From: Diphasiastrum complanatum | Lineage: Eukaryota > Streptophyta > Lycopodiopsida > Lycopodiales > Lycopodiaceae | Length of the DNA stretch: 64,000 nucleotides | Direction of reading: 5' to 3' | NCBI GenBank assembly: GCA_029204225.1 | Contig: CM055106.1 | Span: forward strand, 44,771,313 to 44,835,312 | Shown: positions 22,719 to 35,361 of the stretch, piece by piece | Numbering within the stretch: position 1 is the first letter of the stretch | How the letters are laid out: each line of letters opens with the position of its first letter | Notes under the pieces: model-generated | The model's input: only the letters and a program-made list of their open reading frames with translations | What the model was told of the DNA's origin: nothing | Databases searched by the model: none | Made by a program: the position numbers and the translations under genes

Positions 22719-24611
22719 GGTAAATTAAATAGGCTAGAAATGTGGTGCAAATCTTGCATATCCTCCAACATTCTAGCTCTTGATGTTCTTGGGATGTCCA
22801 ATAATCAAAAGGCTGGTTGGTTTCTTGATTCTTGGACTTCTAAAATATTGTAGATTAATTCTTGTTTCAGTTTTGTGGATTAATACAAGTGTAGCTCAGT
22901 TTAAGTAAAGTGTAGGATCTGATTCAATTCATTTTTAGAGTAGGTAGCTATAGAATCTATTGAATATTCATTTGGGCTGCATGCTGATCTGTAAATGAAT
23001 GTTCATGGCTTGCATCTCTGTTTGAATGTGAGTGTTTTTAAGAGAGAACGACCCTGAATTGTCCTCTGACAAACAGGACATTAATACTACAACGTTGATC
23101 TATTCCCTTGTGCCTGATGTTGGGCTTTGAACAAGAACGAATAACTTAAGCAAGAGCCCACTGGCTCTGTTGACAAGCAGAAGAAGAAGTAAGCAAAAGT
23201 TTTATAACCAACAGATCCTCTGAGCAGGGGATCTGTCAACAAGAGTTGACATCAGAGGGCCCTGATGAATTTGAGAGAAAGGACATGTGACGACATATTT
23301 TAGTCACATGATAGTTTTTTAAGTTTTTATTTCTCTAAAACTTTGATTTCATATACTTGATTTTTTGAAGTAATGTACAGTTTTAGTATTTTGAAAGTTT
23401 AAGTGTAAAATCGATTTGGGTCAGATTTCCATAATTTTTAGACTCGATCCAGGGTTGGAAAATTATCCGAATCCAAGAATAGTAGTTACAACAGTTATGA
23501 TAGTTAAACGGTTATTCACAGTCGCGAGACTATAAAGAGTCGTAGTACCTCATGGTCTTAATAAGAATAGTTTTGTGGAACAATACTTTGGTGCATATGT
23601 TTATGAGTGAATTGTTGATATTTACTCTATGAGAGAATGAATGTATTTGCTACTCACTTTCCAAAGTATACATGGTTTATGTAGCTCTGCTCTAAATAAA
23701 TGATGAATGTTTTGTAAAGACAGATTGATAATACATTGATACAGTTTGAGTCCGAACCTTGTTGAAGCATTCAGGTGATTAATTTATCTTATTATCATTG
23801 TGAAATCGGGTATTTTCTGAGAGACAAAATGAGAGGGGATGTAGATTCTCCGAGTCATTTTGGAGGGAATGCTTAACTGTCGAGTCATAAATGCATATTA
23901 CATGATGAGAATTCTATGATTTAGTCAGGCTGTAGTTGACTGTTTGGTCACTCAAACCATCAATGGCCATGCAAAGCTTTTGCATGGGAGAGAACTGGTA
24001 TGAATAATCTATCAGAAATTGGTGAAATCATTGTTTAATATTGAAAGGGCAGTAGTGGTTGCCTGAAACAAATATCTTTTGATACTTATCTTTTATACAG
24101 AATGGCAATTTTTATGAGTATAATGTCATTAATTCTCTCTATTCAAGGAATGACATCTTATATACTGCATTAAATACCTTAAAACGTAATTCGGCGACAA
24201 CACTCATCTATATTGAAGAGGTGAGAAAAGAACATAAAGCATATAATACAAGCAATGACTAAATGGAATGGCAAATCTTTTCATGGTACATTGGAGATCA
24301 TAGAGAAATATAAAGGATTGCGTACTTTGTCTTGTATTGCACTCGTGCAATGCAAGAATTTGATTGCTTATGAAACCGGGTTCAACAAACTCAATCTCAT
24401 AATAGAAAAAAACAAAATCGATTCCATGGATGCCTTAATGTGCATTTTAATTGAATAAAGTGATGATCTTGATTTGTTGGACTTCTCAAGTGCTACTAGC
24501 TCTTGGATGAGGTTGGCTAAATATAGACACATTTTTACAAACTCAAATGATAAGTTGATGTAGCATTTGTTATCTACATTTTGGTGACTTTTGAATTCAT
24601 ATACATTTTTA
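22719..24611. other. Spacer, no recognised gene
   Basis: No domain or repeat that I can name. The only tidy frame is 24255-24458 (plus, 67 codons, MTKWNGKSFHGTLEIIEKYK); I do not recognise it. A small inverted repeat (CAGATCCTCTGAG with GGGGATCTG) is at about 23211-23238. Confidence 0.5.
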
Positions 24612-24733
24612 TGCTGCTAAACTAGATCTTATTTTCTAATGACTAGTTTCTGATAGATTGTTTAACAAGCATACAATCACCTTGTGGATCATTCAAAGAT
24701 CCATTTATGGTCCTTAGTACTGTACTTTTCACA
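24612..24733 (+). repeat. Truncated 5' LTR of element E
   Basis: GCTGCTAAACTAGATCTT through CTGTACTTTTCACA matches 29882-30003. DNA upstream does not match the 3' LTR, so about 570 bp of the LTR is lost. Confidence 0.9.
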
Positions 24734-24745
24734 TGGTATTAGAGC
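24734..24745 (+). promoter_or_regulatory. Primer-binding site of element E
   Basis: TGGTATTAGAGC directly follows the LTR end CACA. It differs by one base from the standard TGGTATCAGAGC. Confidence 0.9.
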
Positions 24746-25362
24746 CAAGTACAAGGCCATTGATTTGTGTTTGAATCTAATCCAGTTTTAGCAGGTTTTG
24801 GTGCAAAAAGCTAGTATTGGAAGGGCGAGCTGGTATCCAGGTTTTGGTGAGGGAATTTGATCCCAAACTTTTTCAGGATCAAAATCCGTATTGTTCACAC
24901 GTGTGGGCATCTCTGAACCAGCATTTAATAACCCATATTCATTGGATAATAGAAAATTCATCTGGTGTCAGTTTGATGTAATTTTTGGTGCAAATTCTAG
25001 GATAAGCTACCAAGATCACTTGCCATTGATTAGTTTTGAATTTGTTTCATGAAAACTAATTAATCTAGGCTGATTTCAGACCTTCTTAAAGTGGAAACCA
25101 GGTCTTGAAAGTACAAAGTGAATGAGAGAGATAGAGTCAGTTTTTGTCCAAGAATAGCCAAAATTGGCAAGATTTGCTTGAGAGTAGTTTTCATCTCATC
25201 TTATCTTCATTCCAGCTTTGCGAGGGAGTGATAGAACTGTGATTAAAAATCCATTTTTTGGATTAGAAGTCAACATTTGAGTGAGACACTGCAAGTTAGA
25301 AACCTTTGTGAGTTTCAGGTTCAAACAAATCTATATCTTGTGTGTAGAATCTTGCTAGTAAG

Positions 25363-28300
25363 ATGGGATCAGTGGGAGCCTACCTTCTAGAAGCTAGTGA
25401 GAGGTTAATTTCTACCAATTATGATATTTGGAAAGTGAGGATGGAGTCACTAATGGTGCTTCAGGATCTTTATGAGTTTCTAATAGATGATGAAGATGAA
25501 CCTCTAGGTGCACAGGAATTAGTGAGATACAAGAAGAGGTCTAGGCTTGCACTTCACTGTATTAAGATGAATGTAAGCAATGATCTTTTAAGGGAAGCAT
25601 CATCATGTAAGAGTGCTTAAGAGACTTGGGAATCTTTAAAATCTATCTATGAGTCTAGTAACACTTCGAGGGTTCTCATGCTTAGGAATCAGATTCTACA
25701 AAGCATGAAGAGGAGTGATGAGAGTGCACAGGACTATGTGCTAAGAATCAAGTCTCTCAATAGGGAGTTAGCTTCCATTGGAGAGAAGATTCAAGATAGT
25801 GAGCTTGTTCAGATTGTCCTCAATGGTCTAGGGAGTGGCTTTACAAATTTGGTCCAAAGCTTTGCAATCCAAGACACTTTACCTACTATAGAAAAGCTAC
25901 ATAGTGTATTAGTGGCTAAAGAGTGTAGGATGATGCATACCAATGCAAGAATGAATGTTATTTCTCTGCAGGATGGTGATGAAAAAGCTAATTTCTCATT
26001 CAAAGGCAAGAAGAAGACCAATGGCAAGAAGAAGCACTTCAAGGAGACCAAGGAGGAGGATGAGGCTTCAAGCTCAAAGGGCAAGATCAAAGACAAGTCC
26101 AAGTACAGATGTTTTTTCTGTGGAAAGAAAGGACATTTTGCATCAGAATGTCTCAAGAAGAAGAAGGCACAAGAGAGCAAACAAAGCAACATTGCACATC
26201 ACGAGGAGGAGGAGGATGAAGAGTCATCCTTGATGGTTTCCAACAAACCACCATCATCCAAGAGCAACACCAATGATTCTTGGTGGATTGATAGTGGGGC
26301 TAGTTCCCACATGACATATCAAAAGGACATATTCTCCACTTTACTTTCTTACAATGATTTACATAGATCAATCTATACTACAAGTAGTCAAGAATGTAAG
26401 ATAAGTGGAATAGGAACAATTCACTTGTATGTGGGATCATCCAAAAAGATGAATCTTGATAATGTTTTTTATGTTCCTAAGTTAACCAAGAATTTGCTTA
26501 GTGTTGGCCAGTTAATGGATAATGGCCTAGATGTACAATTTAAGCATGGAGTTTGTTCCATCCTTAGAAATGATGAATGTATAGCCAAAGGCTTTAAGCA
26601 AGGTAGATTGTTTAAGCTTGATGCTAATGTTGCAGTGGAGAGTGTTAACTTGGCAAAGGTGGAGTTATCAAAGGTGGAACGGTGGCACAAAAGGTTGAGC
26701 CACCCCAACTACAAAGCCATGGAATCTATGGTTGCAAAGGAGCTTGTAGTTGGACTCCCCAAGCATTTGTCAAAGTGTGGGAAGAGATGTGAAAGCAGCC
26801 TCTCAAAGGCTCACAAACTACCCTTCTCAAGATCTACATCAAGACCAAACTCTCCTCTTGAACTCATCCATTCGGATGTTCATAGTTTCTCACATGAGCC
26901 TAATGGTGGTGCCAAGTACTATGTAATCTTCATTGATGACTATTCTAGATTTTGTTGGATGTACCTCTTGTCTAGCAAATCAATGGTGTTTGATTCTTTT
27001 GTAAAGTTCAAGACTTTGGTAGAAAATCAACTTAGTACCAAGATTAAGGTATTAAGGAGTGATAATGGAGGTGAATATATTTCCAATAAGTTGACTGACT
27101 TTTGTAGTTCTAATGGCATAGAGAGGGAGTTGTCATGTCCATACACCCCTCAACAAAATGGAGTGAGTGAGAGAAGAAATAGATCTCTTTGTGAGTGTGC
27201 TAAGGCCTTAAGGCTAGATGCTTATCTATCCAAACCATTTTGGGGTGAAGCAATAACTTGTGCTAACTACTTGTAAGAAATCACACCATTTGAAGCTCTA
27301 TTTGGAGAGAAGCCCAATCTCAAGGATCTCAAAGTTTTTGGATCCACTTGCTATATACACCAATCCTTGGATAAGAGAAAGAAGGATGATGCAACATCCA
27401 TCAAAGGCATCTTTGTGGGATATGGTGAGAATAGCAAGGGTTATAGAGTCTTCAATCCCATCACTAGCAAGGTGATAGTGAGTAGGGATGTTATTTTTTA
27501 TGAAGGACATGCTTGTGATTTGGATGATAATGCTACTAATCATCTTGATGCCAAGGATCATGCTAGGATGGAGGAGGAGCTTCCAAGTGAAGAAGAACTT
27601 GAAGATCCACCTCAAGATGCAAGAACTCCAAGAACTCCATGAAGATCTACAAGGGCAAGATCTGAGCCATTGAGGCTCACCTATGATGGTCAAGGTGATC
27701 AAAGGGAAGGCTCATCATCTTTCACATCTTACACCTTTCTTACTTCAATGTTAGATGAGCCAACATGCTTTGAAGATGCTTGTAAGTCTAAAAGTTGGAT
27801 GGATGCTATGCAAGTAGAGTATGATGCTCTTATTGAGAATCATACTTGGGATCTTGTGGATCTTCCTCAAGGGAATAAACCTCTTGATTGCAAGTGGGTA
27901 TTTAGATTGAAGTATAATCAAGATGGATCAATAAGAAAGCATAAATCTAGGCTTGTTGCCAAAGGTTTTTCACAAACCAAAGGCATTGATTATGAACTTT
28001 TGCTCCTATGGCTAAGCTTGTTACTATCAGGTTGATCATTAGTCTTGCTACAACCTTCAATTGGGAGCTATTCCAACTTGACTTCACAAATGCATTCCTC
28101 AATGGTTATTTGGAGGAAGAGATCTACACGAGGCAACCCGAGGGATTCATCAAGGCAAAGCATGAAGGAAAGGTGTGCTTTTTGAAGAAGAGCCTTTATG
28201 GGCTCAAGCAAGCACCTAGAGCATGGTACTCTAGGCTAAACTCTTTTCTCATTTCCATCAATTTTGTAATGAGTGCCTATGATCCATCATTGTATATAAG

Positions 28301-29351
28301 TTTTCATGATGGCATGATCATTATTCTTGTTTTGTATGTAGATGACATTATCTTGAGCGGTAATGATCTAGATGGAATTAGAGATGTAAAAATTGCTTTA
28401 GCAAAAGAGTTTAAGATGGTAGATCTCGGCCTATTAAGCTTCATTCTTGGAATAGAGGTTATTAGAGGATGTGATTTTAGCTTCATTTGTCAATCTAAAT
28501 ATGCTACATCCATCCTAGATAGATTTGGAATGAAGAATTGTAGAGGCATTGAGACACCAATGGAGAAACATGTAAAAGCATCTATTGGTTGTGATGAAGC
28601 ATCCTTTGAGGACATCACATTATATAGAAGGCTTATTGGCTCCTTGATCTGTTTAGCTATAAGTAGACCTGATCTTAGTTATAGTGTTGGAAAGTTCAGC
28701 CAATTCATGCAAAATCCTCTAGTTTCACATTGGAAGATGGCCAAAAGAGTTCTTAGATATATTTCATCCACTTAGAATTTTGGTATTTTGTATAGAGGAA
28801 CTAATCTTGGCTTAAGAGCCTATAGTGACTCGGATTTTGCAGGTGACAAAGTGGATAGAAGATCAACAAGTGCCTTTGCCACCTTTCTATGTGATGGAGT
28901 AGTATCATGGCTTTCCAGAAAGCAAGATACCATCTTCCTATCTTCCACAAAATCCGAATACAAGGCCTTCACATCAACATGCAAGGAGGTCTTGTGGCTC
29001 AAAAGGCTATTGGTGGAGCTTCATGTCATGGAGGAGGAGATCCCTATCATCTATTGTGACAACCAATCAGCCCAATCACTTGCAACTAATCCTACATTCC
29101 ATGCAAGAAGCAAACACATCGAAATTGCTCATCATTTCGTGAGGGAAAAAGTGCAAGCTAAAGAGATCAAGCTCCAACACGTGCCATCATCAAGTTGCTT
29201 GGCTGATTTGTTTACTAAATCTTTACCTAAAGATTCATTTGTCAAGCTTAGATCTTCAATTGGAGTTATTGATAAAAGCATTGTGATCTCCAAGGCTAGA
29301 TTTGAGGAGGAGTGTGAAAAATTGCCTACATTGGCAAATCTAGCCATGTAG
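25363..29351 (+). pseudogene. Copia gag-pol of element E, multiply disabled
   Basis: Gag starts MGSVGAYLLEASERL (25363). Domains in order: zinc knuckle CFFCGKKGHFASEC (near 26110), protease WWIDSGASSHMT (26282), integrase WHKRLSH, HSDVHS, SDNGGEY and NGVSERRNRS (26680-27190), RT with YVDDIILSG (28337) and RNase H with DSDFAGD (28828). Defects: TAA at 25618, TAA at 27274 with about ten residues missing after the integrase ANYL motif, TGA at 27640, a 1-nt deletion near 27993 (IDYE then LLLL instead of TFAP), TAG at 28773. The RNase H box SSTEAEY reads SSTKSEY, which replaces a catalytic Glu. The zinc-binding CxxC of integrase reads CESS. It cannot make a functional polyprotein. Confidence 0.95.
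29304..29312 (+). promoter_or_regulatory. Polypurine tract of element E
   Basis: GAGGAGGAG lies directly before the TGTGAAAA start of the 3' LTR and is also read in frame as Glu codons of pol. Confidence 0.88.
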
Positions 29352-30003
29352 AATATTGTACATTTTGTCAATATTGTTTGTTGGTTACTTGAATGGCCAA
29401 AGTGCCACTTGTACACACACACCTAAAGTAGGTTACCACGAGTCACGAGGAGTGGTTGTGTCCATTTGGTAGTGATTCCTACTTTGTAGGATCTAGACCA
29501 TGATTTATGATGAGATTTCTACCTACCATGCACCTACCAAGCATGACTCTTGGATCTAGGCTAGGGTTTTCACATTAGGGCAAGAAAGTGGAGTCTACTT
29601 CCTTATTACATGCTGGATTTTCACCTAACTTAGCAAAGGAAGTGTGTTTTACTATGTATTCTCATTCTCCATAGTGAGAAGATAGAAACTTTTTGGAGCC
29701 TCAAGGAGAAACTCGAGTTTCCTCTCATTGTATGGTGATTACTCCTGATTTCCAATGAAACCCAGCTTTGGCACTTTGTAAACACTGTCTACAGGCCGTA
29801 CTACAGCCTTATTTCCACACGTGTGGAGTTGGATTACACTAATTGATCAATGCTTTGATTGTCTCTACTTGTTTTCTATCAAGCTGCTAAACTAGATCTT
29901 GTTCTCTGATGACTAGTTTCTGATAGATTGTTTATCAAGCATACAATCACCTTGTGGATCATTCAAAGAACCATTTATGGTCCTTAGTACTGTACTTTTC
30001 ACA
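29313..30003 (+). repeat. 3' LTR of element E
   Basis: 691 bp, from TGTGAAAAATTGCC to GTACTTTTCACA. It carries a CACACGTGTG palindrome near 29817. The pol frame continues 39 nt into it before its stop. Confidence 0.92.
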
Positions 30004-31149
30004 ATTTACAATTCATTTGTTGATATATTTGTTATATCATGTATGTAAAAGTTTGCTCTATTTGGCAATAGATAAATTTATGATTGTATGTTGAGGTCAT
30101 TAATGTAAAGAACTTACTCATTGACATCAAGCAGAAGTACGAGCCATAGGTAGTTGAATTTACACATGACGTGTCCACATTTTATGTACCTTTTCGACAA
30201 TTTTTCAAATTTGCAACACATTCAACCTCAGAAGCACTGCAAAAGTTTTAGTATTGGTGAAGAATGTGGCAAAGGCTACCAAATGGTAAAGTATGTTGGA
30301 GTCAAAACAAATAGATGTGTAGCTGAGGTGAACTATGACAAGTTTTCTGTTGCTTCCAGCTACTTGGAGGTGGAACAATGGACATCGATATTTTGGGTTA
30401 TGTACATTGTACACATTGCAAGGGCACCTTGAGACTTGTGTTACAAATAATAGATAGAGTCAAAGACTTTAGTTGACTAGTAGTTGTGCAGGTCAAGCTC
30501 AATGGTGATTCAAAGAGGCATTGTTAAAGAAGTGTTCATCTTATTTATTATGGATATATGATAGGAGATGACAAATGCTCTATAGCAGCCACTAGTCTTT
30601 GCACTGTTGGTGCTTCAGTATTTGTGTTTTGGCATAATTGTTCAAAATAGTGACATTCGAGAAAATTTGTATTTTAGGAATTGTCCATGTTATTTAGTAT
30701 GGAAATATGATAGGAGATGACATATACTCGACGAGCCTTTGCATTGATATTGCTTTCAATCCTTGTGTTTTGGGATAAGTATTAAAAAATAATTACATTC
30801 AATGAAATGTTTTGAGTGGATAAGTGTTCAAAGATAATGACATTCAACGAAATGTTTTGAGTCTATTGTAATAAAAACAAATCATATCAAATGAATATAG
30901 TTCAAATGGTAAGGTTCCATTTGAGGTCTTGCTTTTGATTGGAGGACACAAAAAAAATTAGTGCACAAAATAAATTGACACGCAAATATTTTTCACAATT
31001 TTGTTGCTTGCAGATTTTTTTTTAAAAGGATTTTTTAGATTATCTTTTGATAATTGTATGATTTATGAGGGTATGTTATATAAATTTTATGATTTTGTCG
31101 GCATTAATTTTAAAAAAAAAATCGATACATAAACCTAGGTATCTAAAAA
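30004..31149. other. Spacer, no recognised gene
   Basis: One open frame at 30154-30432 (plus, 92 codons, with SFSIGEECGKGYQMVKYVG) has no family I know. A near-duplicate segment (ATATGATAGGAGATGACA) occurs at about 30556 and 30706, and another (CATTCAACGAAATGTTTTGAG-like) at about 30797 and 30841. Confidence 0.5.
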
Positions 31150-31155
31150 TGTAGG

Positions 31156-31211
<56 letters not shown>

Positions 31212-31357
31212 ATTTTGTGCATACGTCTTTGTTGAACTTGGGATAGAATGATGCACAAGTCTACATCCCAAGTTCTACTACACTACAACCAAAACTTTTG
31301 ATCTAGTTGTTGATGTGAAACCTAGGTATCTAAAAATGTAGGATAACTCCAAAGGAA

Positions 31358-31408
<51 letters not shown>

Positions 31409-31450
31409 ACTACAACCAAAACTTTTGATCTAGTTGTTGATGTGATTGCC
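31150..31450. repeat. Duplicated segment with two GA microsatellites
   Basis: ACCTAGGTATCTAAAAATGT occurs at about 31131 and 31320, each followed by a GA tract (about 31157-31208 and 31358-31406). CACTACAACCAAAACTTTTG occurs at about 31280 and 31408. The segment was duplicated with its microsatellite, and the tracts then changed length independently. Confidence 0.85.
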
Positions 31451-32376
31451 AAGAGACCATGAGTCAAAATATGTATATGTACATCAACCTTCAAAGCAAA
31501 GAAATTACAGAATACTAAACTCAGAGCAAGTGAATCATAAACGATTGCTGCTGAAATGATCAACCCTTTGACGAAATTGGATCCCGGGACTCTTGACCCT
31601 TGACTCTGACTCTTGAGTCTTGAGCATAAGCCCGATGCCCTGGGATGGCGCATCAAGCTTCAATCCAGTCATTCCAGTCTCCCTGTGTGTCTCTTGCGGT
31701 GCCGGTGCTGAAGCTGCGTGCGTAAGCAGATAGAGAGCAACAGATGCTCCGTGTAGATAATCCAATAAAACATGTCGGCCGTATGTATAGTCAAAGAAAA
31801 GATATATTATTAATATTGTCACAATTATTAATATTCTAAGCCCTGGCCGCTACATGGCATCGTTTGCCGCACGGACAAGGCTCTCAGTCAGTAGTAGACT
31901 CAGTACTTTTTGTTATGTTGAAGACATGCCCGGGTAAACTAATGGGTGGGCATTGGGCGCCGTTCGCTATGTATTGGAATTTGGAACTTGGAAGGCAGGA
32001 AGACAATGTCGGTGGGCAGATTGCTCAGTTTTTTTATCATTATTCCGAGGTCATCTTCAGGGTAAAGCTATCTTCAGGAAATGACTGCAGACTAAAGTCA
32101 TCTTCAAGAAAACAGAATTTCCATGTAAATTTAGAAGCAGATTTCTTTGAGAGCTTTTCTTACCACAGCTCTCATGTGGCAGCCAATAAAAGGTTGATAC
32201 ATAGCACATGAAAGAGTTGATTTTGTTGCTTGTAATGCCAAGTGCTCACCTTTCCTTTGTATTTTGGAGGGATCTCCCCAACACAATGTTCATGTGAATT
32301 TTAGAACCAAAATTTTAGGTGATCATTCTTCCATAATCAACCAATTAAATATTGACACATAGCACATGAGCATTTC
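31451..32376. other. Gene-poor stretch with two unassigned ORFs
   Basis: The minus-strand frame at 31535-31822 (95 codons; SVALYLLTHAASAPAP, GLKLDAPSQGIG) lies in DNA richer in G+C than its surroundings and looks protein-like, but I do not recognise it and it may be only an exon relic. The plus-strand frame at 31864-32211 (115 codons) is likewise unassigned. AGGGTAAAGCTATCTTCAG-type words repeat near 32050-32105. Confidence 0.35.
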
Positions 32377-32535
32377 AGTGGAATGTGCATGTTGACAGCC
32401 AATGAGGGGCTGCCACATAGCACATGCACATTCCACCGGAAACTGGACAGCCAATGAGGGGCTGCCACATTCCGGTGGAATGTGTGTGTGCTATGTGGCA
32501 GCCCCTAATTGGCTGTCCACATGCACATTCCACCG
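32377..32535. repeat. Long hairpin with 63-bp arms
   Basis: Left arm 32377-32439 and right arm 32472-32535 are near-perfect reverse complements. The core CAGCCAATGAGGGGCTGCC pairs with GGCAGCCCCTAATTGGCTG, and the outer GTGGAATGTGCATG pairs with CATGCACATTCCAC. The 32-bp spacer is itself another copy of the CAGCCAATGAGGGGCTGCCA motif. It could fold as a long stem-loop if transcribed. It resembles a MITE-like or inverted-duplication structure; no clear terminal duplication was identified. Confidence 0.9.
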
Positions 32536-32589
32536 TAAGAAAATTTGCAATATAAAAGCGAAAAAAGAAAAAAGTGTCCACGCGTGCGG

Positions 32590-32770
32590 CCGTACGACCA
32601 TACGGCCCGAAAAAAAAAAAACTTACCTTCTCACATTGGCATTACGTAGGGGAAGGCCCGAAGCCCTCGGGCCTTCCTTGCTGGTCAGGGCCTGCCCTCG
32701 GGCTCCCGCCCTCAGGCAAGGGCCCTCCCAGCAAGGAAGGCCCTCAGACAGGGCCTCCCCCCCACTTGAA
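32590..32770. repeat. GC-rich island with nested inverted repeats
   Basis: About 180 bp of GC-rich DNA in AT-rich surroundings. GAAGGCCCG (32652-32660) pairs with CGGGCCTTC (32668-32676). GCCTTCCTTGCTGG (32671-32684) pairs perfectly with CCAGCAAGGAAGGC (32728-32741). An A-run of twelve precedes it and a C-run follows. No coding evidence beyond chance frames. Confidence 0.85.
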
Positions 32771-34552
32771 GATTTTCATGTGCTTTGTTTGGATGCTACA
32801 TTAGAGTTGTGGTGGTAAGCAAGGTGACAAAAAAATTTGCTTCTAAATTTACATGAAAATTCTGCTTTATGAAGATGACTTCAAAATTGCTTTAGAATTG
32901 TTGAAGGATGTTTCTAAATAAATTATGGTGTTATGGTTTGAAGGTTCATCTCAAAATTGAACGTTTGTGAACAATTTTTTGCTAGGAGCACTATGTCATT
33001 GTAGTGATGTTAGTACGAAATTTGAAGGATAGGAATGTCTAACTTTTTGAAATGTTATTATGATTTTTTTTGTTTTTGTGTGATATTCTATCTAAGGTTA
33101 TCAATGTATTCATAGTGGTGATGATGAATAAATGTTGCTTAGGTTTATGATGGGCGTGCATTTTTGGTTGAAATATATAGGAAGACTAATTTGGGGCAAG
33201 GAATTATCATGTTAGACTTGTGCGGTGCACATAAAGCTCTTTTGCTAGACTTTTTGAGAAGTGAAAGGAAATATAAAGCATTAAAGTAACACATCTTGTT
33301 TCTAAGTATCTTTCTACATTGGGAGTGCTTTTAGGTATTTTCGTCTAGCTAGTAAATGTAGAAATTTTTCATTTTTATCTATTGAATTAGAGGAGGAGAT
33401 TTGGCAATGCAGAAGACCTTTTTGGTATTAGACAAACAAAAGTAGATTAAGCATTGTAATTTGTTCTTGACCTTGTAGAAATTTCTTGTTGTTTTGGTTA
33501 AAAGTGATGGTATACATTCAATGATGATTATTTACATTGTTGATCTTCAACTCATTTAAGGCATTTCTCTACAAGCATATAGTTGGTTGGCTTTTCAAAT
33601 TTTCAAATTTGTAAAAAAGTTTGTATAGAATAACGTAAGGAGATTTTTGTTCACTATGATGAAGTTACAACTATGATGACTTTTGAAATATTCATCAAAT
33701 TTTATAAGTTGGTGTACATTTATGAGCATGTTTTTGTTTATTGCAAGTATGGTAAGTATATGAATTGTGATTATAGGAACAATTTTCAATTCATTCTTGT
33801 AAAAGCTGCTTATCATTTTTTGTACAACTGGTTGACAAATCTATAACTAGCCTAAATTTTTTAATATATCCTTTCTTATTCATAGCTGGCAAATCAAAAG
33901 CACCTTGTAATTTTCTAAATATCTTTTTTCAAGACAACTAGACAATTGACAATATATAGAGCTCTCTATTGGGATAAAAAATTGTCCTATTTGGAGGCAC
34001 TTTCCAAATGGAAGTCTAAGTAATATATAAATTTATAAAAATGCACACATTTTATGTTAGGCAACACTAGTTTCTTTTCAAAAACCAAAGAATCGATTTA
34101 ATGCGTCAATGTCTAGATGCACGTGATTACCAAGTTTCATCATAGTAATGGGAAACGTTTTGAGGCTGTTTTTTTATGATGCCAATGACCATGGCACTTA
34201 CATTGCGCATTGATGTTTTATAGCTTGACTGTTACTTGATCCAAGTGCTCAGTACATTTTTTTCAGATGGGTTGCATGCATTAATGCTTTATACATTTTA
34301 AAAGTGATCCAGATTCATCTCAAAATTTTGTGATGATGATGAGTCAATGACTTAAGGTAGGATGCGTGACTTTTGTGGATGCACATGTTTCATGCTTCTT
34401 TAGGTAATTGTTGTCCGTAAGTAGTGTTAGTATTCAATAATTTAAGGCTAATGAGAAGTGGCACTTTACCTCTCAAAGTCTATGATCTAAGAGATAATGC
34501 CTTTCTATCATGATAAAGTATAATAAAATACATTTTTGATAAATAATAACTA
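32771..34552. other. AT-rich spacer, nothing recognised
   Basis: About 1.8 kb of AT-rich DNA with only short frames and no repeat, RNA gene or transposon motif that I can support. Confidence 0.6.
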
Positions 34553-34923
34553 TGTTTTCCGATTTTGGGAACAACATGGAATATTCTAAAATATGGCTAG
34601 AGGCTCTTGCAATAAGTCCAAACATGACATAAATAAGTAGAGAGTCAAATGGATTAGAAACTGGCGACCAGTTTATGTGAGTCCAACATTGGGCCTTAGG
34701 CTAATAAGTGCCATGGAGCACAATTATTAAATAAACTTGGCTTATGTAAAGTTCCTAAGTTAGGAAACACAAAGTGATCTTGACAGTCAAGATCATGATC
34801 CTGATTGAACTTCAGTGGCCAACCAAAGTGAAGGAGGCTCACCTCTCATATCTATAAAGAGGAGCCATTCCTTTGTATTGATCTTCTCATCTTCCTAATA
34901 AAGCTCTATCAGTTTCGCTATCG

Positions 34924-34986
<63 letters not shown>

Positions 34987-35263
34987 TCAACAACATTATG
35001 GAGTGATCATTAAGATCCGTAGGTAGGTTTTCTTTCATTGTTCATCTCCCTTGAAAAGATCAACCTCTTGAGGAGAAGATCTAGAGCCCTTGATTAGAGA
35101 TCCTAAGCTAAAATTGACAATCTAGATTCCCACTCCTATTTCATCGTTTACCCTCTGCCCATTGGATCGAAACCCGTTACTACACATGATACTCATTCGA
35201 TTGGAGATCCAAAACCCCTTCTTTTCCCCCGACCTATTAGGGAGGCACGAAAAGGATCCAACA
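34553..35263 (+). repeat. First LTR of TRIM-like element
   Basis: About 710 bp ending in CAACA. It includes the CT tract at 34926-34983, a TATA-like CTATAAAGAGGAG near 34851, and an AATAAAGC signal near 34898. The first few bases are poorly conserved between the two repeats. Confidence 0.72.
34926..34983. repeat. CT microsatellite in first LTR
   Basis: Uninterrupted (CT)n of about 58 bases, transcribed just after the AATAAAGC motif if the LTR promoter is used. Confidence 0.97.
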
Positions 35264-35270
35264 TTTTTTT

Positions 35271-35288
35271 TGGCGTCGTTGCTAGGGA
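35271..35288 (+). promoter_or_regulatory. Gypsy-type primer-binding site
   Basis: TGGCGTCGTTGCTAGGGA, after CAACA and a T-run. It resembles the TGGCGCCGTTGCCGGGGA-type site of plant gypsy elements, with three differences. Confidence 0.75.
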
Positions 35289-35361
35289 GACGGTGCTAAA
35301 CAGTCCTAAGAGTGGAATGTTTTGTTTACATTTTTCTGCTATTTTCTTCGTTTTGGCAGGT

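Larger units (their letters stand above)
24612..30003 (+). mobile_element. Ty1/copia element E, decayed, 5' LTR truncated
   Basis: Plus-strand copia with only the last 122 bases of the 5' LTR (24612-24733), a PBS at 24734, a leader of about 620 bp, a full set of gag-pol domains with several disabling mutations (25363-29351), a polypurine tract and a complete 691-bp 3' LTR (29313-30003). The shared LTR segment differs at about 5 of 121 positions by eye, so E is clearly older than A and B. No target-site duplication can be tested because the 5' end is missing. Confidence 0.93.

Noticed and set aside
32402..32818. 138-codon ORF across the hairpin and GC-rich island
   Set aside because: Its composition follows the inverted repeats and the GC-rich tract; no domain, start context or conservation evidence.
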